Positions 1-7,909 of a stretch of 64,000 bases of DNA are shown here, in pieces (positions within the stretch are counted from its first letter, which is position 1; each line of letters opens with the position of its first letter). Below the pieces are notes generated by a model, which ran no database searches, had not been told where the DNA came from, and was given only the letters and a program-made list of their open reading frames with translations. The stretch is from Steroidobacter agaridevorans (GTDB lineage Bacteria > Pseudomonadota > Gammaproteobacteria > Steroidobacterales > Steroidobacteraceae), in the NCBI RefSeq assembly GCF_009932555.1, contig NZ_BLJO01000010.1, forward strand, positions 123,972-187,971, written 5' to 3'. A program made the position numbers and the translations under genes.

Positions 1-235
1 TGCGATCGGCAATCAGTTCGACCAGGGCCGCGCGGGCGGTGTTGCCGTACGGCTGAGATTTCTCTGGCGCGTCGATGTCCTGCAAACGAACGTCGATATC
101 GCGGCCCTTCGCAGGCCGCACGAGAAAGCTGTCGCCATCGAAGATGCGTCCGACCGTGCCCGAAAAATCCAGCTCATCCGCAGTTGCGGCGCCTGACAGC
201 AGGCATGCGGTAACAAACAACCAGACTTTAGCCAC
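1..235 (-). CDS. Secreted thermonuclease-like (SNase-fold) protein, truncated by the window edge
   Basis: Only the first 78 codons lie in the window. The gene starts at a GTG (233-235) that overlaps the stop codon of the upstream lipoprotein gene by 8 bases, so translation is probably coupled. The N-terminus has a short hydrophobic signal peptide ending near residue 19. It is followed by the pattern expected of staphylococcal-nuclease-like domains: GRIFDGDSF, then VRLQDIDAPE, which supply the metal-binding Asp residues of the DGD(T/S) and (G/D)IDAPE motifs. Known members cleave DNA or RNA in a Ca-dependent manner, and a periplasmic or secreted location is inferred here. The catalytic Arg/Glu residues lie beyond the edge, so activity cannot be judged. 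Its place at the end of a lipid-transport operon is unexpected and may be incidental. Confidence 0.8.
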   Translation of the reverse strand, partial: MAKVWLFVTACLLSGAATADELDFSGTVGRIFDGDSFLVRPAKGRDIDVRLQDIDAPEKSQPYGNTARAALVELIADR

Positions 236-890
236 TCTCACCGCGCAGTTTGCGTAGGTTGGGCTGATCGTCGGCGACCACCGTCGCGGTTTGCTTCGCC
301 AGGTCCAGGGAAACTTTCTGAGCAGCGGATTCGAACGCCGCCGCGACCGCGCCCATGCGATCTTCGGCCGCGCGCTCTCGAGCTTCGCTGGTCACCGTCG
401 CCACCAACTTACGATCGGCGACACGGATCAGGCGGCCGATGATCGTCACGTGCGCTTCGGGAAGCTTGCCGTCCGCAGTGCTCGCCTCGAAATGGCGCAC
501 TTCCACGTCGACGATATAGTCGTTGGCGACGCGCGCCTGCTCGGCCGTGACGCTGCGAAAGATGTTCTGGTCGTTCCATGAACCGACCAACACGCTCTGC
601 ACGACCTCGACCGTGCGACTGCCCCACCGCACGCCACGGTAGTAGTCGAGGTGCCGCCCCTTCAGCACGGCAATGCGATCGCTATCCAGTCCGGGCGCGA
701 AATCGGGCCGACCGATCGACAAATCCACTGGCGTAGTCGGCACGCCCGTAAGCGAGCCGGCGGCGGCAGGCGCAATCACATAAGCGCTCGGCACAGGCAC
801 ATCGCTATCGAATAGCGAGCCTGTGCTACAGCCGGCACAAGCCAATGCAGCAACAGCAGCGACCAGCACAGTTCTCATGCGTGTGCTCAT
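228..890 (-). CDS. ABC-type transport auxiliary lipoprotein (PqiC/DUF330-like)
   Basis: The 220-residue protein begins with a signal peptide with Cys residues at 18 and 21, either of which could be the lipidated residue. The mature part matches the ABC-type transport auxiliary lipoprotein family (PqiC/YmbA-like): an early SAYVIAP strand, a DRIAVLKG stretch and a C-terminal helix. Family members sit in the outer membrane and work with MCE-domain proteins in moving lipids across the periplasm. The gene start overlaps the stop of the upstream MlaD-type gene by 4 bases (ATGA). It is the fourth gene of a tightly packed operon, permease-ATPase-MCE-lipoprotein, which supports the assignment. The substrate is not visible from the sequence. 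Confidence 0.82.
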   Translation of the reverse strand: MSTRMRTVLVAAVAALACAGCSTGSLFDSDVPVPSAYVIAPAAAGSLTGVPTTPVDLSIGRPDFAPGLDSDRIAVLKGRHLDYYRGVRWGSRTVEVVQSVLVGSWNDQNIFRSVTAEQARVANDYIVDVEVRHFEASTADGKLPEAHVTIIGRLIRVADRKLVATVTSEARERAAEDRMGAVAAAFESAAQKVSLDLAKQTATVVADDQPNLRKLRGESG

Positions 891-1822
891 TTCTTGATCT
901 CGACGCCGCTCTCCGGCGGCTCATACAAAATCTGCGACGGGTTTTCCTGCAGGCTGCGCGACAGGTCGCGGAACTCGCGCGCCGCCTGGCGTGTCTCGCG
1001 CATCAGCCGCTCCAGCTCGAACAAGCCTTGCTCGGTGAAATTGCCCAGCTGCACTTCGCTCTTTTGCGTGAAGGTGTCGATGCGCTTGGAAGCGTCGGCA
1101 AGATTGTTCGCAATGTCGTTCATGCGAGCCAGCGCCGTCTGCACTTCGGGCCGCGCATCGGTCGTCATGCCACGCAGCGATTCGGAAGCCCCATGAATCT
1201 CCGCAACCGTCGAGCGCAGCTCCGCGACCAGCAACTGCACGTCCTTCGCGGTCTGCGGCATGGTCTGCATCGTGTCACGCATGCCTTTGATGGTGTCGGC
1301 GATGCCGGCAAGGTTCTCGTCGGAGACCACACGCGAGATACGCTCGAGCAATGTGTTCGCGCGACCCATCAGTTCCGGCAAGCTGGCGAGGAAGGCGTCG
1401 AAGTCGGACTCGACCGCCTCGATCACGGGATATTGCTCGCCCTGCATGAGCGGCGCGCTGCGATCCACATCGGACGCTTCTTTGAGGTTCACATAGAGCA
1501 GACCGGTCACGCCCTGCAGACCGAGGCTGGCACGCGTGGCCGCCGAGATCGGCGCGGTCTTGTCGACTTCGACCACGACATGAACCCGTGTAGCATCGCT
1601 GGAATCGATGGCCAGCCGGCGCACCCGGCCGACATCGACGCCGAGGAAACGAACCGGGCTACCGCGGTCCAGGCCGCTCACCGAGCCGGTGAAATAAATC
1701 TCGTAGCGTTCGTACTCGCGGCCGTCGTTCGCGTCCGTGTACCAAAGCACGAAGCCGATGGCCATCGCGACCACCAGCAGGATGAAGGCGCCGACGGCGA
1801 CGTAATGAGCGTCTCTTTCCAT
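887..1822 (-). CDS. MlaD/MCE-domain lipid-transport protein
   Basis: This 311-residue protein has one N-terminal membrane helix (about residues 8-27) and then an MCE domain (about 38-115) with the typical GLDRGSPVRFLGVDVGRV segment. Residues 150-290 form long helices that in this family build a hexameric needle or barrel bridging the periplasm. It is the substrate-binding, periplasm-spanning part of an Mla-like importer or exporter, anchored in the inner membrane. The gene is 6 bases downstream of the ATPase gene and overlaps the lipoprotein gene by 4 bases. At 311 residues it is longer than E. coli MlaD (about 183) and closer to the MCE proteins associated with STAS-containing permeases. Confidence 0.9.
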   Translation of the reverse strand: MERDAHYVAVGAFILLVVAMAIGFVLWYTDANDGREYERYEIYFTGSVSGLDRGSPVRFLGVDVGRVRRLAIDSSDATRVHVVVEVDKTAPISAATRASLGLQGVTGLLYVNLKEASDVDRSAPLMQGEQYPVIEAVESDFDAFLASLPELMGRANTLLERISRVVSDENLAGIADTIKGMRDTMQTMPQTAKDVQLLVAELRSTVAEIHGASESLRGMTTDARPEVQTALARMNDIANNLADASKRIDTFTQKSEVQLGNFTEQGLFELERLMRETRQAAREFRDLSRSLQENPSQILYEPPESGVEIKK

Positions 1823-1828
1823 GATGAC

Positions 1829-2602
1829 TTACACGGCCGCCTGCGCCGCCCGGGCGCGGGGGCCGTGGAAGTACTCCTGAATCCACGGATGCGGGTTCTT
1901 CATGATGCCGTCGAGCGTATCGACCACGATTTTTCTGTCAACCAGCACCGCCACGCGGCTGCAGGTGGCCAGCAATGTATCCAGGTCGTGGGTGATCATG
2001 ACGATGGTCAGCTTCAGGCCCCGATGCAGATAGGTCACCAGCTCGTCGAAACCGGCCGCCGAGATCGGATCGAGGCCGGCGGTGGGCTCGTCGAGAAACA
2101 ACAAGGCCGGATCCAGCGCCAGCGCCCGGGCCAGCGCGGCGCGCTTGACCATGCCGCCGGACAGCTGCGAGGGCAGTTTCCCGCCGGCATCCACCGGCAG
2201 CCCCACCATGCGCAGCCGCAGCTCGGTCAATGACTCCAGGGCTTGGGGCGAGGCGTCGAAATACTCGCGAATGGGCAATTGGATGTTTTCCGCCACGGTG
2301 AGCGAACTGAACAGCGCGCCGTGCTGGAAAGTCACGCCGTAACGCCGCTTGACGGACAGCAGTTCCGCGTCGCTCATCCGGGTGATATCCCGATCCTCGA
2401 TCAGAATCTGCCCGGAGGCAGGCCGCTGCAGGCCGAGCATGGTCCGCAGCAGCACCGATTTGCCGGTGCCCGAGCCGCCGACGATGCCGAGCACCTCGCC
2501 GGGCATCACATCCAGGTTCACCCCGTCGTGCACGACTTGTTTGCCGAAGCGATTGACGAGGTTGCGTACCGAGATGATCGGGGTTGGCTGGCGGGCGCTC
2601 AT
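1829..2602 (-). CDS. ABC transporter ATP-binding protein, MlaF type
   Basis: This 257-residue ATPase has a Walker A motif GGSGTGKS, an ABC signature LSGGMVKR, a Walker B with LLFLDEPTAGLDP and a switch His in ITHDLD. These are the features of MlaF-like ATPases, which energise retrograde or anterograde phospholipid transport through an MlaE permease. The signature LSGGMxKR, with Met in place of the usual Gln, is typical of MlaF/Mkl members. Its ATG overlaps the stop codon of the permease gene by one base (TGATG), so the subunits are probably made by coupled translation. Confidence 0.92.
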   Translation of the reverse strand: MSARQPTPIISVRNLVNRFGKQVVHDGVNLDVMPGEVLGIVGGSGTGKSVLLRTMLGLQRPASGQILIEDRDITRMSDAELLSVKRRYGVTFQHGALFSSLTVAENIQLPIREYFDASPQALESLTELRLRMVGLPVDAGGKLPSQLSGGMVKRAALARALALDPALLFLDEPTAGLDPISAAGFDELVTYLHRGLKLTIVMITHDLDTLLATCSRVAVLVDRKIVVDTLDGIMKNPHPWIQEYFHGPRARAAQAAV

Positions 2603-3789
2603 CAGAAGTCCAGCTCCACGAACACCACGGCGAAGATGGCGTCGGCGAAGATCACCAGGAAGATCGATTGCACGACCGCCAGCGTGGTCAGCCGGCCGAG
2701 CTCGCGGGACGAGTCGCGCACCTGCATGCCGCGATAGGTGCCGACCAGCGCAATCAACATCGCGAACACCGGCGCCTTGATCAAGCCGGCCCAGAACGTG
2801 GTCGGCGCGAGCGCGTCCTGCACGCGAGGAATGAATTGTGACAATTGGATATCGAGCAGCAGCGACGAGAGCAGCGCGCCGCCGGCCAGGCCCATGGCGT
2901 CGGCGATGATGGTCAGCAGCGGCAGCGCGACGACCAGGCCGATCAGGCGCGGCACGACCAGCACCTCGTAGAAATCCACGCCCATGGACTGCAAGGCGTC
3001 GACCTCGTCGTTCAGCCGCATGACGCCGATCTCCGCGGCGAAGGCGCTGCCGGAGCGGCCGGCGACGATGATCGACGTGAGCAGCACGCCCATCTCGCGC
3101 AGCACCGAGATCGCCACCAGATCGACGGTAAAGATCTCCGCACCGAACGTTTGCAACTGCTGGGCGCCGAGATAGGCCACGATCACGCTGATCAAAAACG
3201 CGATCAAAGAGACGATCGGGATGGCCTGGATGCCGGTCTCATATATATGACGGACCACGGACGGCAGGCGCAGATGGTGCGCGCTGCGCATGGAGCGGAC
3301 CATGGTGGCGGCGATCCGCCCGAAAAAACCGATGGCGTCGCGGGTCTGGACGCCTTGCTGAACCGCGCCTCGCCCGATCCAGACCACGGCGTCTCGCAAC
3401 GAGGTCGCGGCCGGCTGGGGCTCGCCCGGTTTGGCGGCCTTTTGCTCGAGCAGCTCATCGAGAAAGGCGAAATGCGCGGGCCGCTCGCCCACCACTTCGA
3501 AGCGCACGCCGGCGTGCTTGGCGCGCTCCAGCCAGTTACGCAGCAGCCAGGCCCCGGACAGGTCCAATGTTTCAATGCCGCTGAAGTCGAGCCTGACGTG
3601 CCGGCCCTGTTCGTTCAGTTGCGCGAGCGAGCTTTCGATCTCACGAAGATTGTCGATGCACCAGCCGCCGCGCAGCCGCAGCGTCAGCCCATCGCCAGAT
3701 CGTTCCGATTCGAAAAGCACCGGGTTGGAGATCCTGAACTCAGTAGGAATGCGCGCAAGATTAACAGAGCCTTCTGACCGGCGGCACAT
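2602..3789 (-). CDS. MlaE-family ABC permease with N-terminal STAS domain
   Basis: The 395-residue product has an N-terminal STAS-like domain (about residues 30-120, with the LDFSGIETLDLSGAW core) fused to an MlaE/DUF140 permease (about 150-395, five to six membrane helices, with the conserved MRLNDEVDALQSMG segment). In E. coli the STAS subunit MlaB is a separate protein that stabilises the ATPase, and here it appears to be fused to the permease. The start is ATG 3787-3789, with AGGA seven bases upstream. It is the first gene of the operon and lies only 39 bp from the divergent mechanosensitive channel gene, so the two promoters must be very close or overlap. Confidence 0.9.
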   Translation of the reverse strand: MCRRSEGSVNLARIPTEFRISNPVLFESERSGDGLTLRLRGGWCIDNLREIESSLAQLNEQGRHVRLDFSGIETLDLSGAWLLRNWLERAKHAGVRFEVVGERPAHFAFLDELLEQKAAKPGEPQPAATSLRDAVVWIGRGAVQQGVQTRDAIGFFGRIAATMVRSMRSAHHLRLPSVVRHIYETGIQAIPIVSLIAFLISVIVAYLGAQQLQTFGAEIFTVDLVAISVLREMGVLLTSIIVAGRSGSAFAAEIGVMRLNDEVDALQSMGVDFYEVLVVPRLIGLVVALPLLTIIADAMGLAGGALLSSLLLDIQLSQFIPRVQDALAPTTFWAGLIKAPVFAMLIALVGTYRGMQVRDSSRELGRLTTLAVVQSIFLVIFADAIFAVVFVELDF

Positions 3790-3828
3790 CGCGATATCCT
3801 GCGCGATTCTCGAGCTTGGGATCCGGAC

Positions 3829-4944
3829 ATGACGGACGTTGAAGGCTTGGTCGAAGCTACATACATGGGCAATACGCTATGGCACTGGGCCGTGGCGGCC
3901 GGCGTTGCCCTGGCGGCGTTTGTCGTGCTGCTGCTGATCCGGCGTGCGGTCCGGTCGCGTTACCAGAAGCTGGCGGCCACGCCGGAAACGGAGTTCCTGG
4001 AGCTGCCCCTCAAAGTCGCCAGCCGCACGACGGTCTTTACCGTGGTGGTCACTTCGCTATTCATCGGCTCGCAATGGCTGACGCTGGCGCCGGCAGTCAG
4101 CAAGGGCATTCTGTCCCTCTTCACGATTGCGATTTTCTGGCAGGTCGGGCTGTGGGCCACGATCGCGGTGATCGCCGCGCTGGAGCGCAAACGGCAGGCG
4201 GCGGATCCGGCGGCCGCCAGCTCCATGGGCATCATCGGCTTCCTGGCCCGCGCGACCATCTGGTCGTTCGTCCTGCTGCTGACGCTGGACAACCTCGGCA
4301 TCGAGATCAAGCCGCTGCTGGCCGGCCTGGGCATCGGCGGCATCGCCGTCGCGCTCGCCGCCCAAAACATCCTCGGCGACCTGTTTGCCTCGCTGTCGAT
4401 CACGCTCGACCGGCCGTTCGTGGTCGGCGACTCGCTGCAGGTGGATGAATTCAACGGCACGGTCGAATACATCGGCGTGAAGAGCACGCGCCTGCGCAGC
4501 CTCAGCGGCGAACAGATCATCATGCCGAACGCCAACCTGCTGAGCAGCCGCGTGCGGAACAACTCGCGCATGAGCCAGCGGCGCGTCGTGATCAATCTCA
4601 GCGTCGATCAGCAGACGCCGGTGGAGAAATTACAGGAGATCCCGGGCAAGGTGCGCGAGCTGATCGAATCGCACCAGCCGATCAAGTTCGACCGCTCGCA
4701 CTTCTCCAGGATCGGCCCGGCGTCGTTCGATTTCGAAGCGGTGTACATCCTGTTGACGCCCGACTACGGCAAGCACATGGACATCCTGCAGGACATCAAC
4801 CTGCGGCTGGTGGAGTGGTTCAACAAAGAACGCATCGTGTTCTCGACGCCGCAGCGGGTGTATTACGTGGAGTCGCAAACCGGCGCGCACACGACGTTGG
4901 AAAAGAACGGCGAGCGCAGCCCGCCGACATCGCGAGACAGCTGA
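3829..4944 (+). CDS. MscS-family mechanosensitive ion channel
   Basis: The 371-residue protein has several N-terminal membrane helices (residues about 17-180), then the glycine/alanine-rich pore helix (GLGIGGIAVALAAQNILGD) and the beta domain with DRPFVVGD and IMPNANLLSSRVRN, which are hallmarks of MscS. Such channels open when membrane tension rises and release small solutes during osmotic downshock. The C-terminal cytoplasmic domain runs to about residue 350. The next gene, on the opposite strand and ending one base away, encodes trehalose-phosphate synthase. That puts two osmotic-stress genes side by side, convergently. An alternative start is the ATG at 3865. Confidence 0.9.
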   Translation: MTDVEGLVEATYMGNTLWHWAVAAGVALAAFVVLLLIRRAVRSRYQKLAATPETEFLELPLKVASRTTVFTVVVTSLFIGSQWLTLAPAVSKGILSLFTIAIFWQVGLWATIAVIAALERKRQAADPAAASSMGIIGFLARATIWSFVLLLTLDNLGIEIKPLLAGLGIGGIAVALAAQNILGDLFASLSITLDRPFVVGDSLQVDEFNGTVEYIGVKSTRLRSLSGEQIIMPNANLLSSRVRNNSRMSQRRVVINLSVDQQTPVEKLQEIPGKVRELIESHQPIKFDRSHFSRIGPASFDFEAVYILLTPDYGKHMDILQDINLRLVEWFNKERIVFSTPQRVYYVESQTGAHTTLEKNGERSPPTSRDS

Positions 4945-4945
4945 G

Positions 4946-6358
4946 TTATTTGAGGTTGCTGATCGCGCGGACGCGGCTCTCCGGCGCCTGCGTCTGCTCG
5001 AGGGCTTCCATGAAGCGGCGCGTCCAGGCCGCGATGTCGTTCCGACGAAGGACTTTCATCATGTCGGCGTGCCGCTCGCGCCTTTCATTCAGCGGCATGG
5101 ATAACGCCGCCTGAATCGCGTGGCTCACGCCGCGCACATCGTAGGGATTCACGAGCAGCGCCGACGACAGTTCACGCGCGGCGCCGGCGAGGTTGGAAAG
5201 AATCAACACGCCCGGGTCGGCGGGATCCTGAGCTGCGACGAATTCCTTCGCGACCAGGTTCATGCCATCGCGCAACGGCGTCACCAGACCCACCTTCGCC
5301 GCGCGCAGAAAGCCCATCAACGTGGCATGCGGGAAGTTGCGATTGAGATAACGAATCGGCGTCCAGTCGGTATCGGCGAAGCGGCCATTGGTGCGGCCCG
5401 CCGCCTGTTCGAGCGCCTGACGAATCTCGGCGTAAGCACGCACGTCAGTACGCGACAGCGGCGCGATCTGAATGTATGTAATGCGCCCGAGATTTTCCGG
5501 ATGCGTTTCCAGGAACTGCTGATAGGCGGAGAAGCGCTCCACCAGGCCTTTGCTGTAGTCGAGCCGGTCCACGCCCATCATCAATGAACGCCCGACCAGA
5601 CTGTCGGTCATGCGGCGCACGACATCCGTAGCGCTCGCTTCGAGACCTTCGCTCTCGACCGCCGCGACATCGATGCCGATAGGAAACACTTCGGCGCGGA
5701 TGGTGCGATCGCCGATGCGAATGCGCCCATCCGGCCGCAGCGCGTCCGCGCCGAACAAATGTTCGATGCCGCTGTGAAACGAGCGCAGATCGTTGTGCGT
5801 CTGGAAACCGACTACATCGTAGCTGGTGAGATCGCGCAGCAGCTCCGAGTAGCACGGCAGCACGCGGAGCATTTCGATGTTGGGAAATGGAATGTGCAGG
5901 AAGAAGCCCATCGGCCGCTGCACGCCCAGCTCGCGCAGCCGACGGCCGAGCGGGATCAGGTGATAGTCATGCACCCAGATGAGATCGCGCGGCTGCAGCA
6001 GCGGCAACAGCTTCTGCGCGAAGATGCGATTGACGTTCTCGTAGGCCTCGCGCTGCTCGTTCGAGTAGCGCATGCCCTTCGAGAAGTAATGAAACAACGG
6101 CCACAGCACATCGTTGGAATAGCCGTTGTAATAAAGCTCGAATTCAGCGCGGCGCAGATCGATGGTCGCGTAGGTGACGCCTTCGCGAATATGGATGTCC
6201 GGATCGGCCGGCTCGGTCTCGATGGTTTCACCGCCCCAGCCGAACCATAGCCCGCCGGTGCGCTTCAGCGCGCTGAGAATGCCCACCGCCAGTCCACCGG
6301 GCGCAGCCGATTTGCGTGGCAGGGAAATCCGGTTGGAAACGCAGACAAGTCGTGTCAT
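4946..6358 (-). CDS. otsA: Alpha,alpha-trehalose-phosphate synthase (UDP-forming)
   Basis: The 470-residue glucosyltransferase (GT20) makes trehalose 6-phosphate from UDP-glucose and glucose 6-phosphate. Visible motifs include the N-terminal VSNRISLPR and GGLAVGILSALK, the WVHDYHL segment, GVDRLDYSKGL (the phosphate/UDP-glucose site) and LRDGMNLVAKEF. Length and motif order match E. coli OtsA (474 residues). No otsB phosphatase is adjacent, so the second step must be encoded elsewhere. Trehalose is a compatible solute, which fits the neighbouring mechanosensitive channel. Confidence 0.95.
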   Translation of the reverse strand: MTRLVCVSNRISLPRKSAAPGGLAVGILSALKRTGGLWFGWGGETIETEPADPDIHIREGVTYATIDLRRAEFELYYNGYSNDVLWPLFHYFSKGMRYSNEQREAYENVNRIFAQKLLPLLQPRDLIWVHDYHLIPLGRRLRELGVQRPMGFFLHIPFPNIEMLRVLPCYSELLRDLTSYDVVGFQTHNDLRSFHSGIEHLFGADALRPDGRIRIGDRTIRAEVFPIGIDVAAVESEGLEASATDVVRRMTDSLVGRSLMMGVDRLDYSKGLVERFSAYQQFLETHPENLGRITYIQIAPLSRTDVRAYAEIRQALEQAAGRTNGRFADTDWTPIRYLNRNFPHATLMGFLRAAKVGLVTPLRDGMNLVAKEFVAAQDPADPGVLILSNLAGAARELSSALLVNPYDVRGVSHAIQAALSMPLNERRERHADMMKVLRRNDIAAWTRRFMEALEQTQAPESRVRAISNLK

Positions 6359-6706
6359 CTAGTCCGTGTGCTCGATATAGACCCTACAAAAAAAGCTGTG
6401 GCGCAGGGTTGCCGACAACGCGGCTTAACGCACCAAGGGCCGGTAATGTTTCACAAAACCCGTATGCACGCTTCGTAAATTTCTATGACCAGCGTTGTCG
6501 GCGCGTCGCGTTCCATGGCGCAGCCCGTGAAATTACCAGACGATTCAATTAATTGATCCTCATCGAGCGGCTGACGCGCCGCGCGAAGGCTGCGTTCACC
6601 GGATGAGTAGCCGCCTTGCTGCCTGAAAGCACATCGAAAACGCTAGAATTCGCGCCCCTATCGATGCAGTTCTCGTCCCATTCGTCGTCTTGGAGTGAGC
6701 GGTCTC
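6359..6706. promoter_or_regulatory. Intergenic region between otsA and mdh with a probable mdh promoter
   Basis: These 348 bases separate divergent genes and contain no convincing coding sequence. A good -10 hexamer, TAGAAT (6644-6649), lies about 60 bases before the mdh start in a context (CGCTAGAATTCGCGCC) common in gammaproteobacterial promoters. The candidate -35 (TTGCTG at 6616-6621) is too far away at 22 bases and the better-spaced hexamer is weak, so the promoter call rests on the -10 alone. The otsA-side promoter was not identified. Confidence 0.35.
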
Positions 6707-7684
6707 ATGAAAAAGCCCGTCAATGTTGCCATCACCGGCGCCGCCGGCCAGATCGGCTATGCCCTCGCCTTCCGTGTCGCCTCCGGCGCCATGCTGGGTC
6801 CCGATCAGCCGATCAATCTGCACCTGCTGGAAATCACGCCGGCCCTCGGCGCGCTGCAGGGCGTGGTGATGGAGCTCAACGATTGCGCGTTCCCGACGCT
6901 CAACAAGATCGTCGCCACCGATGACGCCAAGGTCGCGTTCAAGGATTGCGATGTCGCTCTGCTGGTCGGCGCACGTCCGCGCGGCCCGGGCATGGAGCGC
7001 AAGGATCTGCTGCTCGCGAATGCGCAGATCTTCTCGGCACAGGGCAAGGCGCTCGATGCGGTCGCGAACCGCAACGTCCGCGTGCTGGTCGTCGGCAACC
7101 CGGCGAACACCAACGCGCTGATCGCTCAGCGCAACGCGCCTGGCCTGAATCCTCGCAACTTCACTGCGATGGTCCGTCTCGATCACAACCGTGCGCTGTC
7201 GCAGCTCGCCGAGAAGACCGGCAGCCACAGCACCAAGATCAGGAAGGCCATCATCTGGGGCAATCACTCGGCCACTCAGTATCCCGACCTGCATCAGGCC
7301 ACGGTCGACGGCAAGCCGGCGCTGTCGCTGGTCGATCAGAAGTGGTACGCCGAAACATTCATTCCGGTCGTGCAGCAGCGCGGCGCGGCCATCATCAAGG
7401 CTCGTGGCCAGTCGTCGGCGGCGTCGGCGGCCTCCGCGGCCATCGACCATATCCGTGACTGGGTGCTGGGCACGCAGGAAGGCGACTGGGTCAGCATGGG
7501 CGTGCCCTCGGACGGCAGCTACGGCATTCCGGAAGGCGTCATCTATGGCTACCCGGTGACCTGCAAGAACGGCGATTACCAGATCGTGCAGGGCCTGTCG
7601 GTCAACGACTTCAGCCGTGCGCGCATGGACGCCACCCACAAGGAACTGCTGGAAGAGAAGGACGGCGTAAAGGAACTGATCTAA
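6707..7684 (+). CDS. mdh: Malate dehydrogenase (NAD-dependent)
   Basis: The 325-residue enzyme interconverts malate and oxaloacetate in the citric acid cycle. It shows the Rossmann NAD-binding loop [12 protein letters not shown], the substrate-binding [13 protein letters not shown], the GNPANTNA segment, the catalytic [11 protein letters not shown] region and the active-site histidine in [12 protein letters not shown]. These features belong to the cytosolic-type (LDH/MDH group 2) enzymes. ATG 6707 was chosen over an in-frame GTG at 6695: GGAG at 6692-6695 is 11 bases before the ATG but would overlap the GTG. The gene stands alone and ends at a clear terminator. Confidence 0.95.
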   Translation: MKKPVNVAITGAAGQIGYALAFRVASGAMLGPDQPINLHLLEITPALGALQGVVMELNDCAFPTLNKIVATDDAKVAFKDCDVALLVGARPRGPGMERKDLLLANAQIFSAQGKALDAVANRNVRVLVVGNPANTNALIAQRNAPGLNPRNFTAMVRLDHNRALSQLAEKTGSHSTKIRKAIIWGNHSATQYPDLHQATVDGKPALSLVDQKWYAETFIPVVQQRGAAIIKARGQSSAASAASAAIDHIRDWVLGTQEGDWVSMGVPSDGSYGIPEGVIYGYPVTCKNGDYQIVQGLSVNDFSRARMDATHKELLEEKDGVKELI

Positions 7685-7719
7685 CAGATCCTTCCCGCCA
7701 CTTCCGATTCGCACTTGAA

Positions 7720-7760
7720 CGGCGAGCGCATCATATGGATGCGTTCGCCGTTTTCTTTTA
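7720..7760 (+). terminator. Rho-independent terminator after mdh
   Basis: Bases 7720-7732 pair with 7738-7750 (13 bp with one G-T pair, loop ATATG) and are followed directly by TTTTCTTTTA. It lies 36 bases after the mdh stop codon. Confidence 0.85.
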
Positions 7761-7909
7761 TTTGACGCCTTGCCCGACTTGCCGCTGTCCGCCGCGCAAG
7801 TTACTGTCGTCGGGACCGCGCGACACAGCAGGCCGTGACCGCATTGTCGGACATTCCGACTGAATTTGTTTCTCGCCGTCCCGCGCACAGCTTTCAAGAG
7901 GTTCACATC

